Assembly: GCA_019634245.1 (NCBI GenBank)
Contig: JAHQVR010000314.1
Span: forward strand, 1 to 9,727
DNA from: Gammaproteobacteria bacterium
GTDB taxonomy: Bacteria; Pseudomonadota; Gammaproteobacteria; Granulosicoccales; Granulosicoccaceae
Reading direction: 5' to 3'
Length of the DNA: 9,727 nt
Below, one piece after another: positions 1 to 7,075 of this stretch (position 1 is the stretch's first letter; every line of letters starts with the position of its first letter). The position numbers were made by a program, and so were the translations under genes. The notes under the pieces are model-generated. The model did no database searches and was not told the origin of the DNA. It saw only the letters and a program-made list of their open reading frames with translations.

Positions 1-61
1 CATTGCGCTTCGCCAGCAGAGCATTCATGATTTCAGCAGCCGCGGTGGTGCACGCGCTCAT
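1..61 (-). CDS. Possible 5' end of a leftward gene, cut by window edge
   Basis: An ATG at 61 on the minus strand opens a frame of 20 codons that runs off the left edge; the peptide begins MSACTTAAAEIMNALLAKRN. An AGG about six bases upstream could serve as a weak ribosome binding site. The frame is open upstream of this ATG back to a TGA near 180, giving a cysteine-rich stretch with no convincing start codon. Two plus-strand frames are also open here (to about 150 and about 217), so the reading frame is not decided by openness. The divergent arrangement with the GntR regulator favours a real gene start, as such regulators often control a divergent neighbour. I do not recognise the protein. 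Confidence 0.3.
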   Translation of the reverse strand, partial: MSACTTAAAEIMNALLAKRN

Positions 62-198
62 ACCATGCCTGTGCGAACACACTGCAAGAAACCGTATTGC
101 CGCTATGCACGCAGAACTGCAATCCAGATCAGCGCACTCTTCGGAATAGCATTTTACGGCGACAATACCTTCTTTTATTCAGTACACTGGCTTTCAAG

Positions 199-214
199 GT
201 TGCACTCGCGCAAC
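199..214. promoter_or_regulatory. Small dyad upstream of the GntR regulator gene, possible operator
   Basis: GTTGC and GCAAC form a perfect 5+5 inverted repeat with six bases between them. It ends 33 bases before the regulator start codon, between two divergent reading frames. FCD-type GntR regulators usually bind short dyads and often autoregulate, so an operator is possible. Five-base arms are short enough to occur by chance. No convincing -35/-10 pair was identified nearby. Confidence 0.25.
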
Positions 215-247
215 TGAATGCAGCATGAACAAAGGAAGGCAACTTGA

Positions 248-943
248 ATGTCTTTAGAAGGTTCGCCAACACCGGCTAGCGATAACAACTCGGGCACGGT
301 AACACCCAGCACGTCCACTACTCAACGGGTTATGGATTTGCTCAGACAAATGATTATCCAGGGCACGCTTCAACCTGGAGAGAAACTCAAAGTTAAAAAT
401 CTCAAGCAGATGCTCGATGCCGGCGCATCACCAATTCGTGAAGCATTAAGTTTATTAACTTCCGACCAACTGGTGGAACGAATTGATCAGCGGGGCTTTC
501 GTGTTGCGCCGGCTAATACGAAACACTTTAAAGAAATTTTAATGTTGCGATGCCAGCTTGATGATATCGCATTGCGCCAAAGTATCACCAACGGCTCAAC
601 AGCATGGGAAGAAGAGCTGGTGTTGGCCCATCATCGGTTATCCAGAGCAGATCGCAGCGATATTTCTGAGTGGGAAACACTACACAAAGCATTTCATATG
701 TCACTGCTTAGCGACTGTGATTCGCCCATTTTGCTTCGGTTTTGCGATCAGCTTTACGACTTGAATATACGCTACCGTTATCTGGCTGGCCAATCCGGAC
801 GTTACGGTAAGCGCCGTGTTGAAAACGAACACAAAGGCATTATGGAAGCTGCCGTTAAACGCGACCCAGATAAAGCGTCACGACGTTTAATAGATCACTA
901 CACCCTTACCGGGGACTTTCTTGCTGAAAAGCTCGATATGTAG
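248..943 (+). CDS. GntR-family transcriptional regulator with FCD domain
   Basis: This is a DNA-binding regulator of the FadR/FCD subfamily of GntR proteins, 231 residues, normal for the group. After a Ser/Thr/Pro-rich disordered N-terminus (about 1-25), a winged helix-turn-helix spans about 26-88, with the family signatures GTLQPGEKL and SPIREALSLL and the wing QRGFRVAP. The all-helical FCD ligand domain covers about 92-228. His150, His195 and His217 sit where the family places metal ligands that help bind small organic acids. The start is supported by an AGGAAGG ribosome binding site eight bases upstream. The gene is convergent with the large catabolic operon, which ends 92 bases away, and divergent from a possible gene at the left edge. 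It could control either; the effector is probably a carboxylate or aromatic acid (inference). Family assignment is firm, target genes unknown. Confidence 0.93.
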   Translation: MSLEGSPTPASDNNSGTVTPSTSTTQRVMDLLRQMIIQGTLQPGEKLKVKNLKQMLDAGASPIREALSLLTSDQLVERIDQRGFRVAPANTKHFKEILMLRCQLDDIALRQSITNGSTAWEEELVLAHHRLSRADRSDISEWETLHKAFHMSLLSDCDSPILLRFCDQLYDLNIRYRYLAGQSGRYGKRRVENEHKGIMEAAVKRDPDKASRRLIDHYTLTGDFLAEKLDM

Positions 944-955
944 TGCTGCTCTTAA

Positions 956-981
956 TGTAGATTTGAGATGTAGATTCGAGC
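956..981. repeat. Two tandem 13-base imperfect repeats in the convergent gap
   Basis: TGTAGATTTGAGA (956-968) is followed directly by TGTAGATTCGAGC (969-981), with two mismatches. The repeats lie just after the regulator stop codon, between two genes that converge. No hairpin with a T-tract is visible in this 92-base gap on either strand, so I see no intrinsic terminator here. Probably a local slippage duplication. Confidence 0.5.
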
Positions 982-1035
982 TGCAATAAACTGAAATTTA
1001 CTCCATCCTTAATCACTCAACTTAAATCGCTTTAC

Positions 1036-1914
1036 TCATATCGGATTCAAGCGACTTAGCACGAGATCGAAGGTAACACGCGAATACGCTTCTTCCACGT
1101 TGCCCGATATTTCAAACCCTTCGACCGGAAAACTACCAGCGGCTTGCTTTTCATACGTCATCACTAAATCGGAACGCACTCCAAAAACGGTATCCTGATC
1201 AAGATAGGGGTCATTATCCGGAAACACCTCGGTCACCAACGATTTAAACCCATCAGCTTTGATGATGTAATGCAGATGTGATGGTCTCCATGGGTGTCGA
1301 CCCGTCGCTGTCAGCAAATCTCCTACAGGGCCATCAGTTGGAACGGTGTAGCTAACTGGTCGTACCGTTGTGAATCGATATGCTCCATCTGATTCAGTGG
1401 TAAAAAGCGCATGGAAGCTGTATGTGTCTTGTTCGGGGTCCTGGCTCGAATAGAGCCCGTTGGGCGCCGTTTGCCAGATATCCAATGTTGCGTTTGCTAT
1501 GGGGTTTCCTTCTGTATCCAATACTCGGCCTTCAACCAGCACAAGCTCCCCGTCATAGTCACCACGCAAATCTGCCCCCATGGGCATTTTGGGTGGATTT
1601 GAAATATGGAACGGACCCAGCACACTGCTGCTCGTTCCAACTTCGGGGGTGTTCACCATATCGACCAAAGAGGAAATACCCAGAACGTCCGATAACAATA
1701 CGAACTCATCTCGCTCATCATCACTGATGCGGCCAGCGCGTCGTAAAATATCGAGTCCGATATTCCACTCTTCGTGTGTCAGCTTGGTTTCTTTAACGAA
1801 GTCGTGCAAGTGTGTCGCAAGCGATGTCATGACTTCTTTTAACCTCGGACTTGTGTCGTCACCAAAGTAACTCAAGAAGGTGTCTGTGATATTGTCTTCT
1901 GATACATTTCTCAT
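1036..1914 (-). CDS. Intradiol ring-cleavage dioxygenase, hydroxyquinol 1,2-dioxygenase type
   Basis: A 292-residue cytosolic non-haem Fe(III) enzyme that cleaves an aromatic ring between two adjacent hydroxyls. An N-terminal helical dimerisation domain (about 1-100, ending in SSSVLGPFHI) precedes the beta-sandwich catalytic domain. The four Fe ligands are recognisable: Tyr155 (in NGLYSS), Tyr189 (in PVSYTVPTDGPVGD), and His213 and His215 (in RHPWRPSHLHYII). Their spacing matches the catechol/hydroxyquinol branch rather than protocatechuate 3,4-dioxygenase. The segments DGPVGDLL, GRHPWRPSH and DPYLDQDTVFGVRSDLV resemble hydroxyquinol and chlorocatechol enzymes. The expected reaction is hydroxyquinol to 3-hydroxy-cis,cis-muconate, in equilibrium with maleylacetate. 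It is the last gene of the operon, 29 bases after dctM, with only a weak GAG ribosome binding site. No maleylacetate reductase is seen nearby. Catechol or chlorocatechol as substrate cannot be excluded. Confidence 0.9.
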   Translation of the reverse strand: MRNVSEDNITDTFLSYFGDDTSPRLKEVMTSLATHLHDFVKETKLTHEEWNIGLDILRRAGRISDDERDEFVLLSDVLGISSLVDMVNTPEVGTSSSVLGPFHISNPPKMPMGADLRGDYDGELVLVEGRVLDTEGNPIANATLDIWQTAPNGLYSSQDPEQDTYSFHALFTTESDGAYRFTTVRPVSYTVPTDGPVGDLLTATGRHPWRPSHLHYIIKADGFKSLVTEVFPDNDPYLDQDTVFGVRSDLVMTYEKQAAGSFPVEGFEISGNVEEAYSRVTFDLVLSRLNPI

Positions 1915-1943
1915 GTGGTTCGGCTCACAATAGAAAGGGCGTG

Positions 1944-3254
1944 TTAGCGATTGATCAGCATCGTGCTGAGTGAGGGATAGGCTATAAGCAATATCAACAC
2001 AAGCAACATAACCAGCGCGAAGGGTAAAGCGCCCAGAAACACGTCTTTTAATTTAATACGATCATCGTTAATAGTTGATTTAATGACAAAGCAACTAATA
2101 CCCAATGGAGGTGTTAGCAATCCGATTTCTGCACCAACCACCGTCACAATACCAAACCACACTGGGCTTAATCCGAGAGATTCAATAATCGGTAAAAACA
2201 GAGGCACAACGATCAGTATGATAGAAGCGGTGTCAAGCAGCGTACCGAGGAACAGCATCAAGCACACGTACAGCACCATAATCATCACGAAACTGAATTG
2301 ATTGTTCGCGATAATATCTCCAAGCTCATTTGGCAATGCCGCAAGGCCCAGCATTCTGCTATAGATAGACGCCGCAGTTATCAGAAACAAAATGGCTGCA
2401 GTGATGTGCCCCGTCTCTATTAGCGCTTCCCAAAACGCCTTCCACGACATTCGTCGACGCACAATAGCAATAAACAAACCCACGAATGCACCGGCTGCCC
2501 CCGCTTCCACCGGCGTTAACCAGCCAGTGTAAATGCCGCCCAGCACCACCAGCACTAAGATTACTAGCGGCAATGTTTTAGACAACATTGTTGACGCACT
2601 CATATCTTCTGTATCTTCCGCTGGACGCCCACCAACAAAGTTCGGAAAAAACTTACCTGCAAAAGCGATTGACACGATATACGCAAACGCAAGCAGTAGC
2701 CCCGGGATAATGCCTGCTATGAACATATCTCCAACGGACTGTTCAGCAACGAACGAATAAATAATCAACATTGCCGATGGTGGAATAATCATACCGAGCA
2801 CAGAAGAACCAGCCACAACACCAACAGCGAATCGCGGGTTGTAGTCGTAACGAAGCATTTGCGGCACAGCAACCGAGGAAAAAACGGATGCAGAGGCTAT
2901 GGAAGAACCCGTTACCGCAGCGAATACTGCATTCGCTCCAACCGTAGCCATACCAATACCACCACGTATTTTCCGGAACACGGCGTTCATCACATCATAG
3001 ATATCGGTTCCTAATCCTGCCTTGGATACGATTAAACCCATGAAGGTAAACAAAGGCACTGTGGCAAACGTGTACTCCATTACACTGTCGCTAAGCGCAA
3101 TTTTGAGAAGGTTCATCGCAAGATCAAAGTTATCTCGCATGAGCCATATGGATACAAACGACACAACGCCCAGTGCAATGGGAATATAAACACCAAGATA
3201 AATAAGAAAGACAATGGCGGCGACCGATGCCATACCTATTTCAATGGGCGTCAT
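1944..3254 (-). CDS. dctM: TRAP transporter large permease subunit (DctM family)
   Basis: This is the large inner-membrane subunit of a tripartite ATP-independent periplasmic transporter, which carries the sodium- or proton-driven transport path. The 436-residue protein is hydrophobic throughout and fits the usual 11-13 membrane segments. Family landmarks are TVPLFTFMGLIVSKAGLG (about 65-82), the first-half loop VTGSSIASASVFSSVAVP (about 114-131) with GSSVLGMIIPPSAMLI after it, and the matching second-half motif LLTPPLGISCFVIKS. Its ATG overlaps the dctQ stop codon as ATGA and has no clear ribosome binding site, so translation is probably coupled to dctQ. The adjacent dioxygenase suggests the cargo is an aromatic or other organic acid (inference). 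Confidence 0.95.
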   Translation of the reverse strand: MTPIEIGMASVAAIVFLIYLGVYIPIALGVVSFVSIWLMRDNFDLAMNLLKIALSDSVMEYTFATVPLFTFMGLIVSKAGLGTDIYDVMNAVFRKIRGGIGMATVGANAVFAAVTGSSIASASVFSSVAVPQMLRYDYNPRFAVGVVAGSSVLGMIIPPSAMLIIYSFVAEQSVGDMFIAGIIPGLLLAFAYIVSIAFAGKFFPNFVGGRPAEDTEDMSASTMLSKTLPLVILVLVVLGGIYTGWLTPVEAGAAGAFVGLFIAIVRRRMSWKAFWEALIETGHITAAILFLITAASIYSRMLGLAALPNELGDIIANNQFSFVMIMVLYVCLMLFLGTLLDTASIILIVVPLFLPIIESLGLSPVWFGIVTVVGAEIGLLTPPLGISCFVIKSTINDDRIKLKDVFLGALPFALVMLLVLILLIAYPSLSTMLINR

Positions 3255-3793
3255 GATGCGTCGCTATTTGCTGTTGAGTTGTTCGTAGTGATCTTTTGCG
3301 GGAACAACACTTTGACAAAAAACAGTAGCGCGCACATCACAGCACTACAGAAAATCACTAACTTTATTGGCCACCACGGTGCAGTAAAAACACCTGGAAC
3401 ACCAAAGAAGTCTTTGGTTTCAAACATCTCCACAAATTCTGGCCAAATCGCAATGGCAACTAACACCATAAAAATAAACGATATTGTGTTGATAAAACGA
3501 TCAATTAGCACTCGTAACCAAGGCAGTCGCTGTCCGGCAACCACTAGAAACCCATCGGACCGGGTTAGGCGATTCACCCTGACAACATCAGGCAGCTGTA
3601 AGAACACGATGAGTACCATCGAAAATTGAACCAACTCCACGGCACCGTGGAATGGCTTATTGAAAGCCTCACGAGCCACGACGTCGTAGTTGACAACAAG
3701 GACAAGACCCAGCACTACTAAGGTACCAAGCACATTGGCAAGAATTGCCACGCTAGTAACAATACGGTCAAAGTGATGAAAGGCTGTTTGCAT
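3251..3793 (-). CDS. dctQ: TRAP transporter small permease subunit (DctQ family)
   Basis: This 180-residue membrane protein is the small TRAP subunit, which forms the membrane complex with DctM and helps dock the binding protein. Four hydrophobic segments are visible, at about residues 14-35, 48-66, 88-112 and 138-160. The sequence VNYDVVAREAFNKPFHGAVELVQ after the first segment is the usual DctQ signature region. The start is unusual: the ATG follows directly on the T-tract of an intrinsic-terminator hairpin and no Shine-Dalgarno sequence precedes it. The protein N-terminus is normal for the family, so this start is still preferred. The gene is 81 bases downstream of dctP and overlaps dctM by four bases. 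Confidence 0.92.
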   Translation of the reverse strand: MQTAFHHFDRIVTSVAILANVLGTLVVLGLVLVVNYDVVAREAFNKPFHGAVELVQFSMVLIVFLQLPDVVRVNRLTRSDGFLVVAGQRLPWLRVLIDRFINTISFIFMVLVAIAIWPEFVEMFETKDFFGVPGVFTAPWWPIKLVIFCSAVMCALLFFVKVLFPQKITTNNSTANSDAS

Positions 3794-3828
3794 AAGAAAA
3801 ACAGGATTGGCTCACAAAGCCAATCCTG
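3794..3828 (-). terminator. Intrinsic terminator or attenuator between dctP and dctQ
   Basis: On the minus strand, CAGGATTGGCT and AGCCAATCCTG form a perfect 11-base stem around a five-base loop (TTGTG). The stem is followed at once by TTTTTCTT. Only the minus strand has the T-tract, so it acts in the direction of the operon. The position, after the periplasmic binding protein gene and before the permease genes, fits partial termination that gives more DctP than DctQM. The dctQ ATG starts at the base after the T-tract. Confidence 0.85.
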
Positions 3829-3874
3829 CTCAGCATAGTTAAATGATGATGTTATTAATCATGCACTGACTACA

Positions 3875-4951
3875 TTAGAGTTCCGAGCCCCAATCTCTTG
3901 TTGGCTCATAGCCAGCTTCGGATAATTTGCCAAGATAACTTTTCAGCATATCTGTACCTGGCTCACCTTTCTCATCCAGCCCCTTCGCCCATTCCACCGC
4001 AATGTTTGGCATGGCAGCGGCCCAACCAGCACGGTCATCTGCTGAGACTTCTATAATGGTTCCGCCCTGATCTTTATAAGCTGCGCGGCTTTCTTCTGCT
4101 CTATCCATTGCTACCGAAGCAACATGGTCGCGATAAGCAACAGCAACTTCCTGCAATACACCCTTTACTTCGTCAGGCAATTTATTCCAGTAATCTTTGT
4201 TTACGGTAACCGTTTTGGAGTTTACTGCCCCAAGATCTGCCTGCAGCATATAGGGAGCCACTTCGGCGATTTTAAAAGTCTTAGCAGCTTCAGGCCAAAG
4301 CATGGCATGCTCAACCAATCCCGTTTGCAACATGTTGTAGAAGTCAGTTAAACCCCCACGAACACCAGCGGCCCCGTTAATGCCTTCCAGATATCGCATA
4401 TTCATACCAGCACCAGCCACTTTGTCACCTTCTATATCTTTAAGGCTTTCAACCGGCTTGGTACTGAATACTTGATAGGTATCCAATACAACGCCAGTGG
4501 CCAGATACACCTGGTTTTGTTTTTCAAACTCCTTTTGCATGGTAGGAAATTCTTTTGCGATTTCATCAACCGCTTTCGCAACTGCACGCGCATCAGGTGC
4601 GATAAACGGGGTCACCGCCGCCAATGCCTGACTAGGCAACTTAGACGAATGAAAAATTGTGGTGACTATACCGATGTCGCCAAGCCCAAGTTTAATGCCT
4701 TCCAACACACCCTTAGGTTTAACTATTGAACCACCATAGCTCTCTTGCCAATCCATTTTATAATTGCCTTTTTCCGCAAGCCGCTTATCGACCTCAGGAA
4801 TAAAGTAATTCGTAAATTCCTGCACCCACATCGCTTTTGCAGGGTAGCCGTCGATAACAACCGCTTTAATCGTTTCAGCGGCGTGCGTTGGAAGCGATAA
4901 CGCAAACAAAGTTGCTGCGGTCGCGATAGATACCTTAAATTTCGGTTTCAT
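3875..4951 (-). CDS. dctP: TRAP transporter periplasmic substrate-binding protein (DctP family)
   Basis: This 358-residue protein captures the substrate in the periplasm and delivers it to DctQM. A signal peptide is clear: basic MKPKFK, a hydrophobic core (about 8-20) and probable cleavage after Ala24 in PTHAAE. The rest follows the DctP fold, with the hinge-region segment DTYQVFSTKPVESLKDIEG (about 157-175). The next motif, usually KIRGAG-like with an Arg that pairs with the substrate carboxylate, reads DKVAGAG here, placing Ala179 where Arg is expected. Arg186 and Arg198 are nearby. I start at the ATG at 4951 because GGAG lies six bases upstream; a TTG one codon earlier has poorer spacing. 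The gene is 24 bases after the OsmC gene. The substrate is unknown, and an aromatic or other organic acid is inferred from context. Confidence 0.93.
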   Translation of the reverse strand: MKPKFKVSIATAATLFALSLPTHAAETIKAVVIDGYPAKAMWVQEFTNYFIPEVDKRLAEKGNYKMDWQESYGGSIVKPKGVLEGIKLGLGDIGIVTTIFHSSKLPSQALAAVTPFIAPDARAVAKAVDEIAKEFPTMQKEFEKQNQVYLATGVVLDTYQVFSTKPVESLKDIEGDKVAGAGMNMRYLEGINGAAGVRGGLTDFYNMLQTGLVEHAMLWPEAAKTFKIAEVAPYMLQADLGAVNSKTVTVNKDYWNKLPDEVKGVLQEVAVAYRDHVASVAMDRAEESRAAYKDQGGTIIEVSADDRAGWAAAMPNIAVEWAKGLDEKGEPGTDMLKSYLGKLSEAGYEPTRDWGSEL

Positions 4952-4955
4952 CAAT

Positions 4956-4961
4956 CTCTCC
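4956..4961 (-). promoter_or_regulatory. Ribosome binding site that fixes the dctP start
   Basis: GGAGAG on the minus strand puts its GGAG core six bases before the ATG at 4951. The in-frame TTG at 4954 would be only three bases away, so the ATG is the better start. Confidence 0.75.
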
Positions 4962-4975
4962 AGTGGTTAGTGGCT

Positions 4976-5431
4976 TCAGGCTTTAGTCCAGATTTCTTCG
5001 ACCTGTGTACCAGCCTGACGGAATAACTTTGAAACGGGACAATACTTTGATACTTCAGCAGCCACCACTTGCAACTCATCGTTGCTGGCAGAGCCACTGC
5101 ATTTCACTTCAAGGCTAATGTGGGTAAATGGTATGTCAATGTCTTCGCTCAACATAACGCCGCGCCGATCAAACTCACACTTTACCGCCACATCGAGCTC
5201 ACCAATATCAATACCGAGTTTCGATGCGCATTTATGACCAATGACATTGGTACATCCAGCAAGCGCAGCCAACACGGTGTCGGTTGGTGTTGGCCCCTTA
5301 TTCGAACCCCCTCGTTCTACTGGCTCGTCAATATCGAAACCTATGTCTCGCACCTTAATGTGAGATAAAGAATGGCTAGGACACTGGGCGGAGACGCTTA
5401 GCACTACACTGTTTTTCTGACGAATTGCCAT
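4976..5431 (-). CDS. OsmC/Ohr-family peroxidase-like protein
   Basis: This 151-residue cytosolic protein belongs to the OsmC family, thiol peroxidases that reduce organic hydroperoxides and H2O2. Both catalytic cysteines are present: Cys60 in LAALAGCTNVIG at the start of the long central helix, and Cys131 in SKYCPVSKLF. The upstream GPTPTDTVL segment is also typical. The length is normal. An AAGGG site seven bases upstream supports the ATG at 5431. The gene lies 40 bases after the nitroreductase and 24 bases before dctP, clearly within the operon. Hydroxyquinols autoxidise and generate peroxide, so protection of the pathway is a reasonable role (inference). Some members of the broader family, such as YhfA-like proteins, have no proven peroxidase activity, so function is less certain than family. 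Confidence 0.9.
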   Translation of the reverse strand: MAIRQKNSVVLSVSAQCPSHSLSHIKVRDIGFDIDEPVERGGSNKGPTPTDTVLAALAGCTNVIGHKCASKLGIDIGELDVAVKCEFDRRGVMLSEDIDIPFTHISLEVKCSGSASNDELQVVAAEVSKYCPVSKLFRQAGTQVEEIWTKA

Positions 5432-5471
5432 ATCGACGCCCTTTCGCTAAAACAGCCGGTTCTGGATTGAG

Positions 5472-6137
5472 CTAATCATAAGAACACACCTGATCAAAAC
5501 TGAATCTGGGTAGCTTCTGAAATAGAGCCGTCTCATCTGCATAACCCAAGTTACACAGAAAATTGGACTTAAGGCTCGTCCCTGCGAAGAAGGTTTCATC
5601 CACTATCTCATTAGAAAACCCAGACATTGCGCCGACATCAAGCCCAACAGCCCGAGCCGCAATCATGAAATAAGCCCCTTGCAAAGTTGAATTTCGATAT
5701 GCCGTGTCTTCGATGTAATCTGTTTTTCCTTCAAAAAAAGGTCGCCGATCTTCATGAGGGAACAAGTAAGGAAGCTCGTGCCAGAAATCTAGATCGTAAG
5801 CAATAATGGCCGTTACAGGCGCTAAAAGCATCTTGTCAACATTTTTGGGTTTTAAGGATTTTGCCAGCTTCTGTTTACCTTCATCTGAAGTAACAAATAC
5901 AAACCGCGCCGGACAACTATTCATGCTGGTAGCACCAGAGGCGGTTATGCCATAAATGCGTTTTAACAAGGAATCTGGAACTGGCTTATCTAACCAGGCA
6001 TAGTGAGATCGTGCACCACTGATAATGACATCGATGGAATCGGTATCTAACTCTGGTTTTCTTTCACGCAACGCACGGTAATCTGCTTGCGCCTCGGCGC
6101 GCAGTTTTTCAAGCTCCGCACCCTCGGGGGCATTCAT
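5472..6137 (-). CDS. Nitroreductase-family oxidoreductase, RutE/HadB type
   Basis: A 221-residue FMN-dependent NAD(P)H oxidoreductase. It resembles E. coli RutE (malonic semialdehyde reductase of pyrimidine breakdown) along almost its whole length. Matching segments are SCPARFVFV (about 74-82), LLAPVTAIIAYD (about 104-115), LPYLFPHED (about 122-130), AYRNSTLQGAYFMIAARA (about 146-163), GAMSGF (about 169-174) and SLKSNFLCNLGY (about 188-199). HadB-type enzymes in chlorophenol gene clusters belong to the same family, and with a hydroxyquinol dioxygenase in this operon a quinone-reducing role (hydroxybenzoquinone to hydroxyquinol) is as likely as malonic semialdehyde reduction; no other rut gene is present. 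The N-terminus is about 25 residues longer than RutE, charged and probably helical (about 7-30). The ATG overlaps the preceding stop as ATGA without its own ribosome binding site, suggesting translational coupling. Confidence 0.9.
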   Translation of the reverse strand: MNAPEGAELEKLRAEAQADYRALRERKPELDTDSIDVIISGARSHYAWLDKPVPDSLLKRIYGITASGATSMNSCPARFVFVTSDEGKQKLAKSLKPKNVDKMLLAPVTAIIAYDLDFWHELPYLFPHEDRRPFFEGKTDYIEDTAYRNSTLQGAYFMIAARAVGLDVGAMSGFSNEIVDETFFAGTSLKSNFLCNLGYADETALFQKLPRFSFDQVCSYD

Positions 6138-7030
6138 GCGCTTGCGCTCGTAGTTTTATGTTCCGCAAGATCGGCTTCTGCAACAATCGGGTTTGCGCAA
6201 ATGCCAATGCCTTCGATTTCCACTTCAACTACTTCCCCGGGGCGCAACCATCTTTGCGGTGTGCGTGCATGCCCAACACCTGGCGGTGTTCCCATGGCGA
6301 TGTAGTCGCCAGGATTCAATGTGGCAAATTCCGAAATAGCAGCCAGTGTTTTCGCAACTGGCCAGAGCATTTCAGAGGTGTTGGCTGACTGTAGAATTTC
6401 ATCACCCACACGCGACTCTATTTTCAGTCCGGCAGCGCCTAGTGGTAATTCGTCAGGCGTGACTGAAAAAGGCCCAATTGGTCCTGTGGCATCAAAGTTT
6501 TTACCTGGCGTCCATTGATGAGTTTTGCGCTGGTAGTTGCGTACTGATCCGTCGTTGAAAACCGAATACGCGAAAATGTGGTCGTAGGCGTTGTCTTCCG
6601 TAATGTGCTTACCTTCTTTACCGATGATGACCATGAGCTCGACTTCATAGTCGAGTTGCTCTGAACAGCTCGGCACCACCATTGGCGCATCAGCAGGCAT
6701 TAATGAGTTTGGCCCGCGCATAAACAATGCAGGATAGTCGGGCACGTCATACCCGCCTTCTTTAATGTGGTCGATATAGTTAAGCCCCAGACAAATCGTC
6801 TTGCCTGGTTTTGCCACTGGCAAGGCTGGCGTTATTCCCGATACAGCAACGCTTGGTGCCGTCGCTCTGAGCTTTGCAACCGTGCCGTCTAGATCGGCCA
6901 CACCGATAAGGTGCATGAGATCATGCCCGACCGAGGCGTCAGCCGCTGTCAAATCGAACGCCAGATCGCCTTCAACCAGATACACATGCGGCTCTGCCGC
7001 AGACTGACCCGAACCTACAAGGAATTTCAT
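6134..7030 (-). CDS. Fumarylacetoacetate hydrolase (FAH) family protein
   Basis: This 298-residue cytosolic enzyme belongs to the FAH superfamily, divalent-metal enzymes that hydrolyse, decarboxylate or isomerise 2-oxo acids, commonly in aromatic catabolism. A small N-terminal domain (about 1-70) precedes the FAH fold. Expected residues are visible: the NYIDH segment with His88, metal ligands Glu129 and Glu131 in DYEVEL, Asp160 in FNDGS, Lys177 in GKNFDATGPIGPF, and MGTPPGVGHA (about 246-255). The usual homologue start MKFLV matches the ATG at 7030. An in-frame TTG at 7063 would lie upstream of the predicted transcription start and adds 11 unfamiliar residues. It is the first gene of the operon, so it is likely central to the pathway. 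The substrate is not readable from sequence; acylpyruvate hydrolase, ureidoglycolate-lyase-like and ring-cleavage product hydrolase activities all occur in this branch. Confidence 0.9.
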   Translation of the reverse strand: MKFLVGSGQSAAEPHVYLVEGDLAFDLTAADASVGHDLMHLIGVADLDGTVAKLRATAPSVAVSGITPALPVAKPGKTICLGLNYIDHIKEGGYDVPDYPALFMRGPNSLMPADAPMVVPSCSEQLDYEVELMVIIGKEGKHITEDNAYDHIFAYSVFNDGSVRNYQRKTHQWTPGKNFDATGPIGPFSVTPDELPLGAAGLKIESRVGDEILQSANTSEMLWPVAKTLAAISEFATLNPGDYIAMGTPPGVGHARTPQRWLRPGEVVEVEIEGIGICANPIVAEADLAEHKTTSASA

Positions 7031-7053
7031 GTTTCTATTGAAAATGAAGTGGA

Positions 7054-7075
7054 TATCGTTCAATTTTTAACGATA
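7054..7075. promoter_or_regulatory. Dyad overlapping the operon promoter, candidate operator
   Basis: TATCGTT and AACGATA form a perfect 7+7 inverted repeat with eight bases between. The dyad covers the predicted -10 box and transcription start of the leftward operon, the classic position for a repressor site. The TATCG core recurs in the palindrome at 7095-7106. The binding protein is not known; the GntR regulator at 248-943 is one candidate. Confidence 0.55.

Noticed and set aside
70..81. TGTG-CGAA-CACA small inverted repeat near the left edge
   Set aside because: Arms of four bases with no T-tract are expected by chance and show no link to a promoter.
1411..1870. Several plus-strand open frames of 60-100 codons across the dioxygenase gene
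   Set aside because: They are antisense to a gene with all catalytic residues intact, show no recognisable domain, and overlap one another.
7031..7063. TTG start at 7063 for the FAH-family gene, adding 11 residues
   Set aside because: It overlaps the predicted promoter -10 region and lies upstream of the likely transcription start, and family members begin at the MKFLV equivalent.
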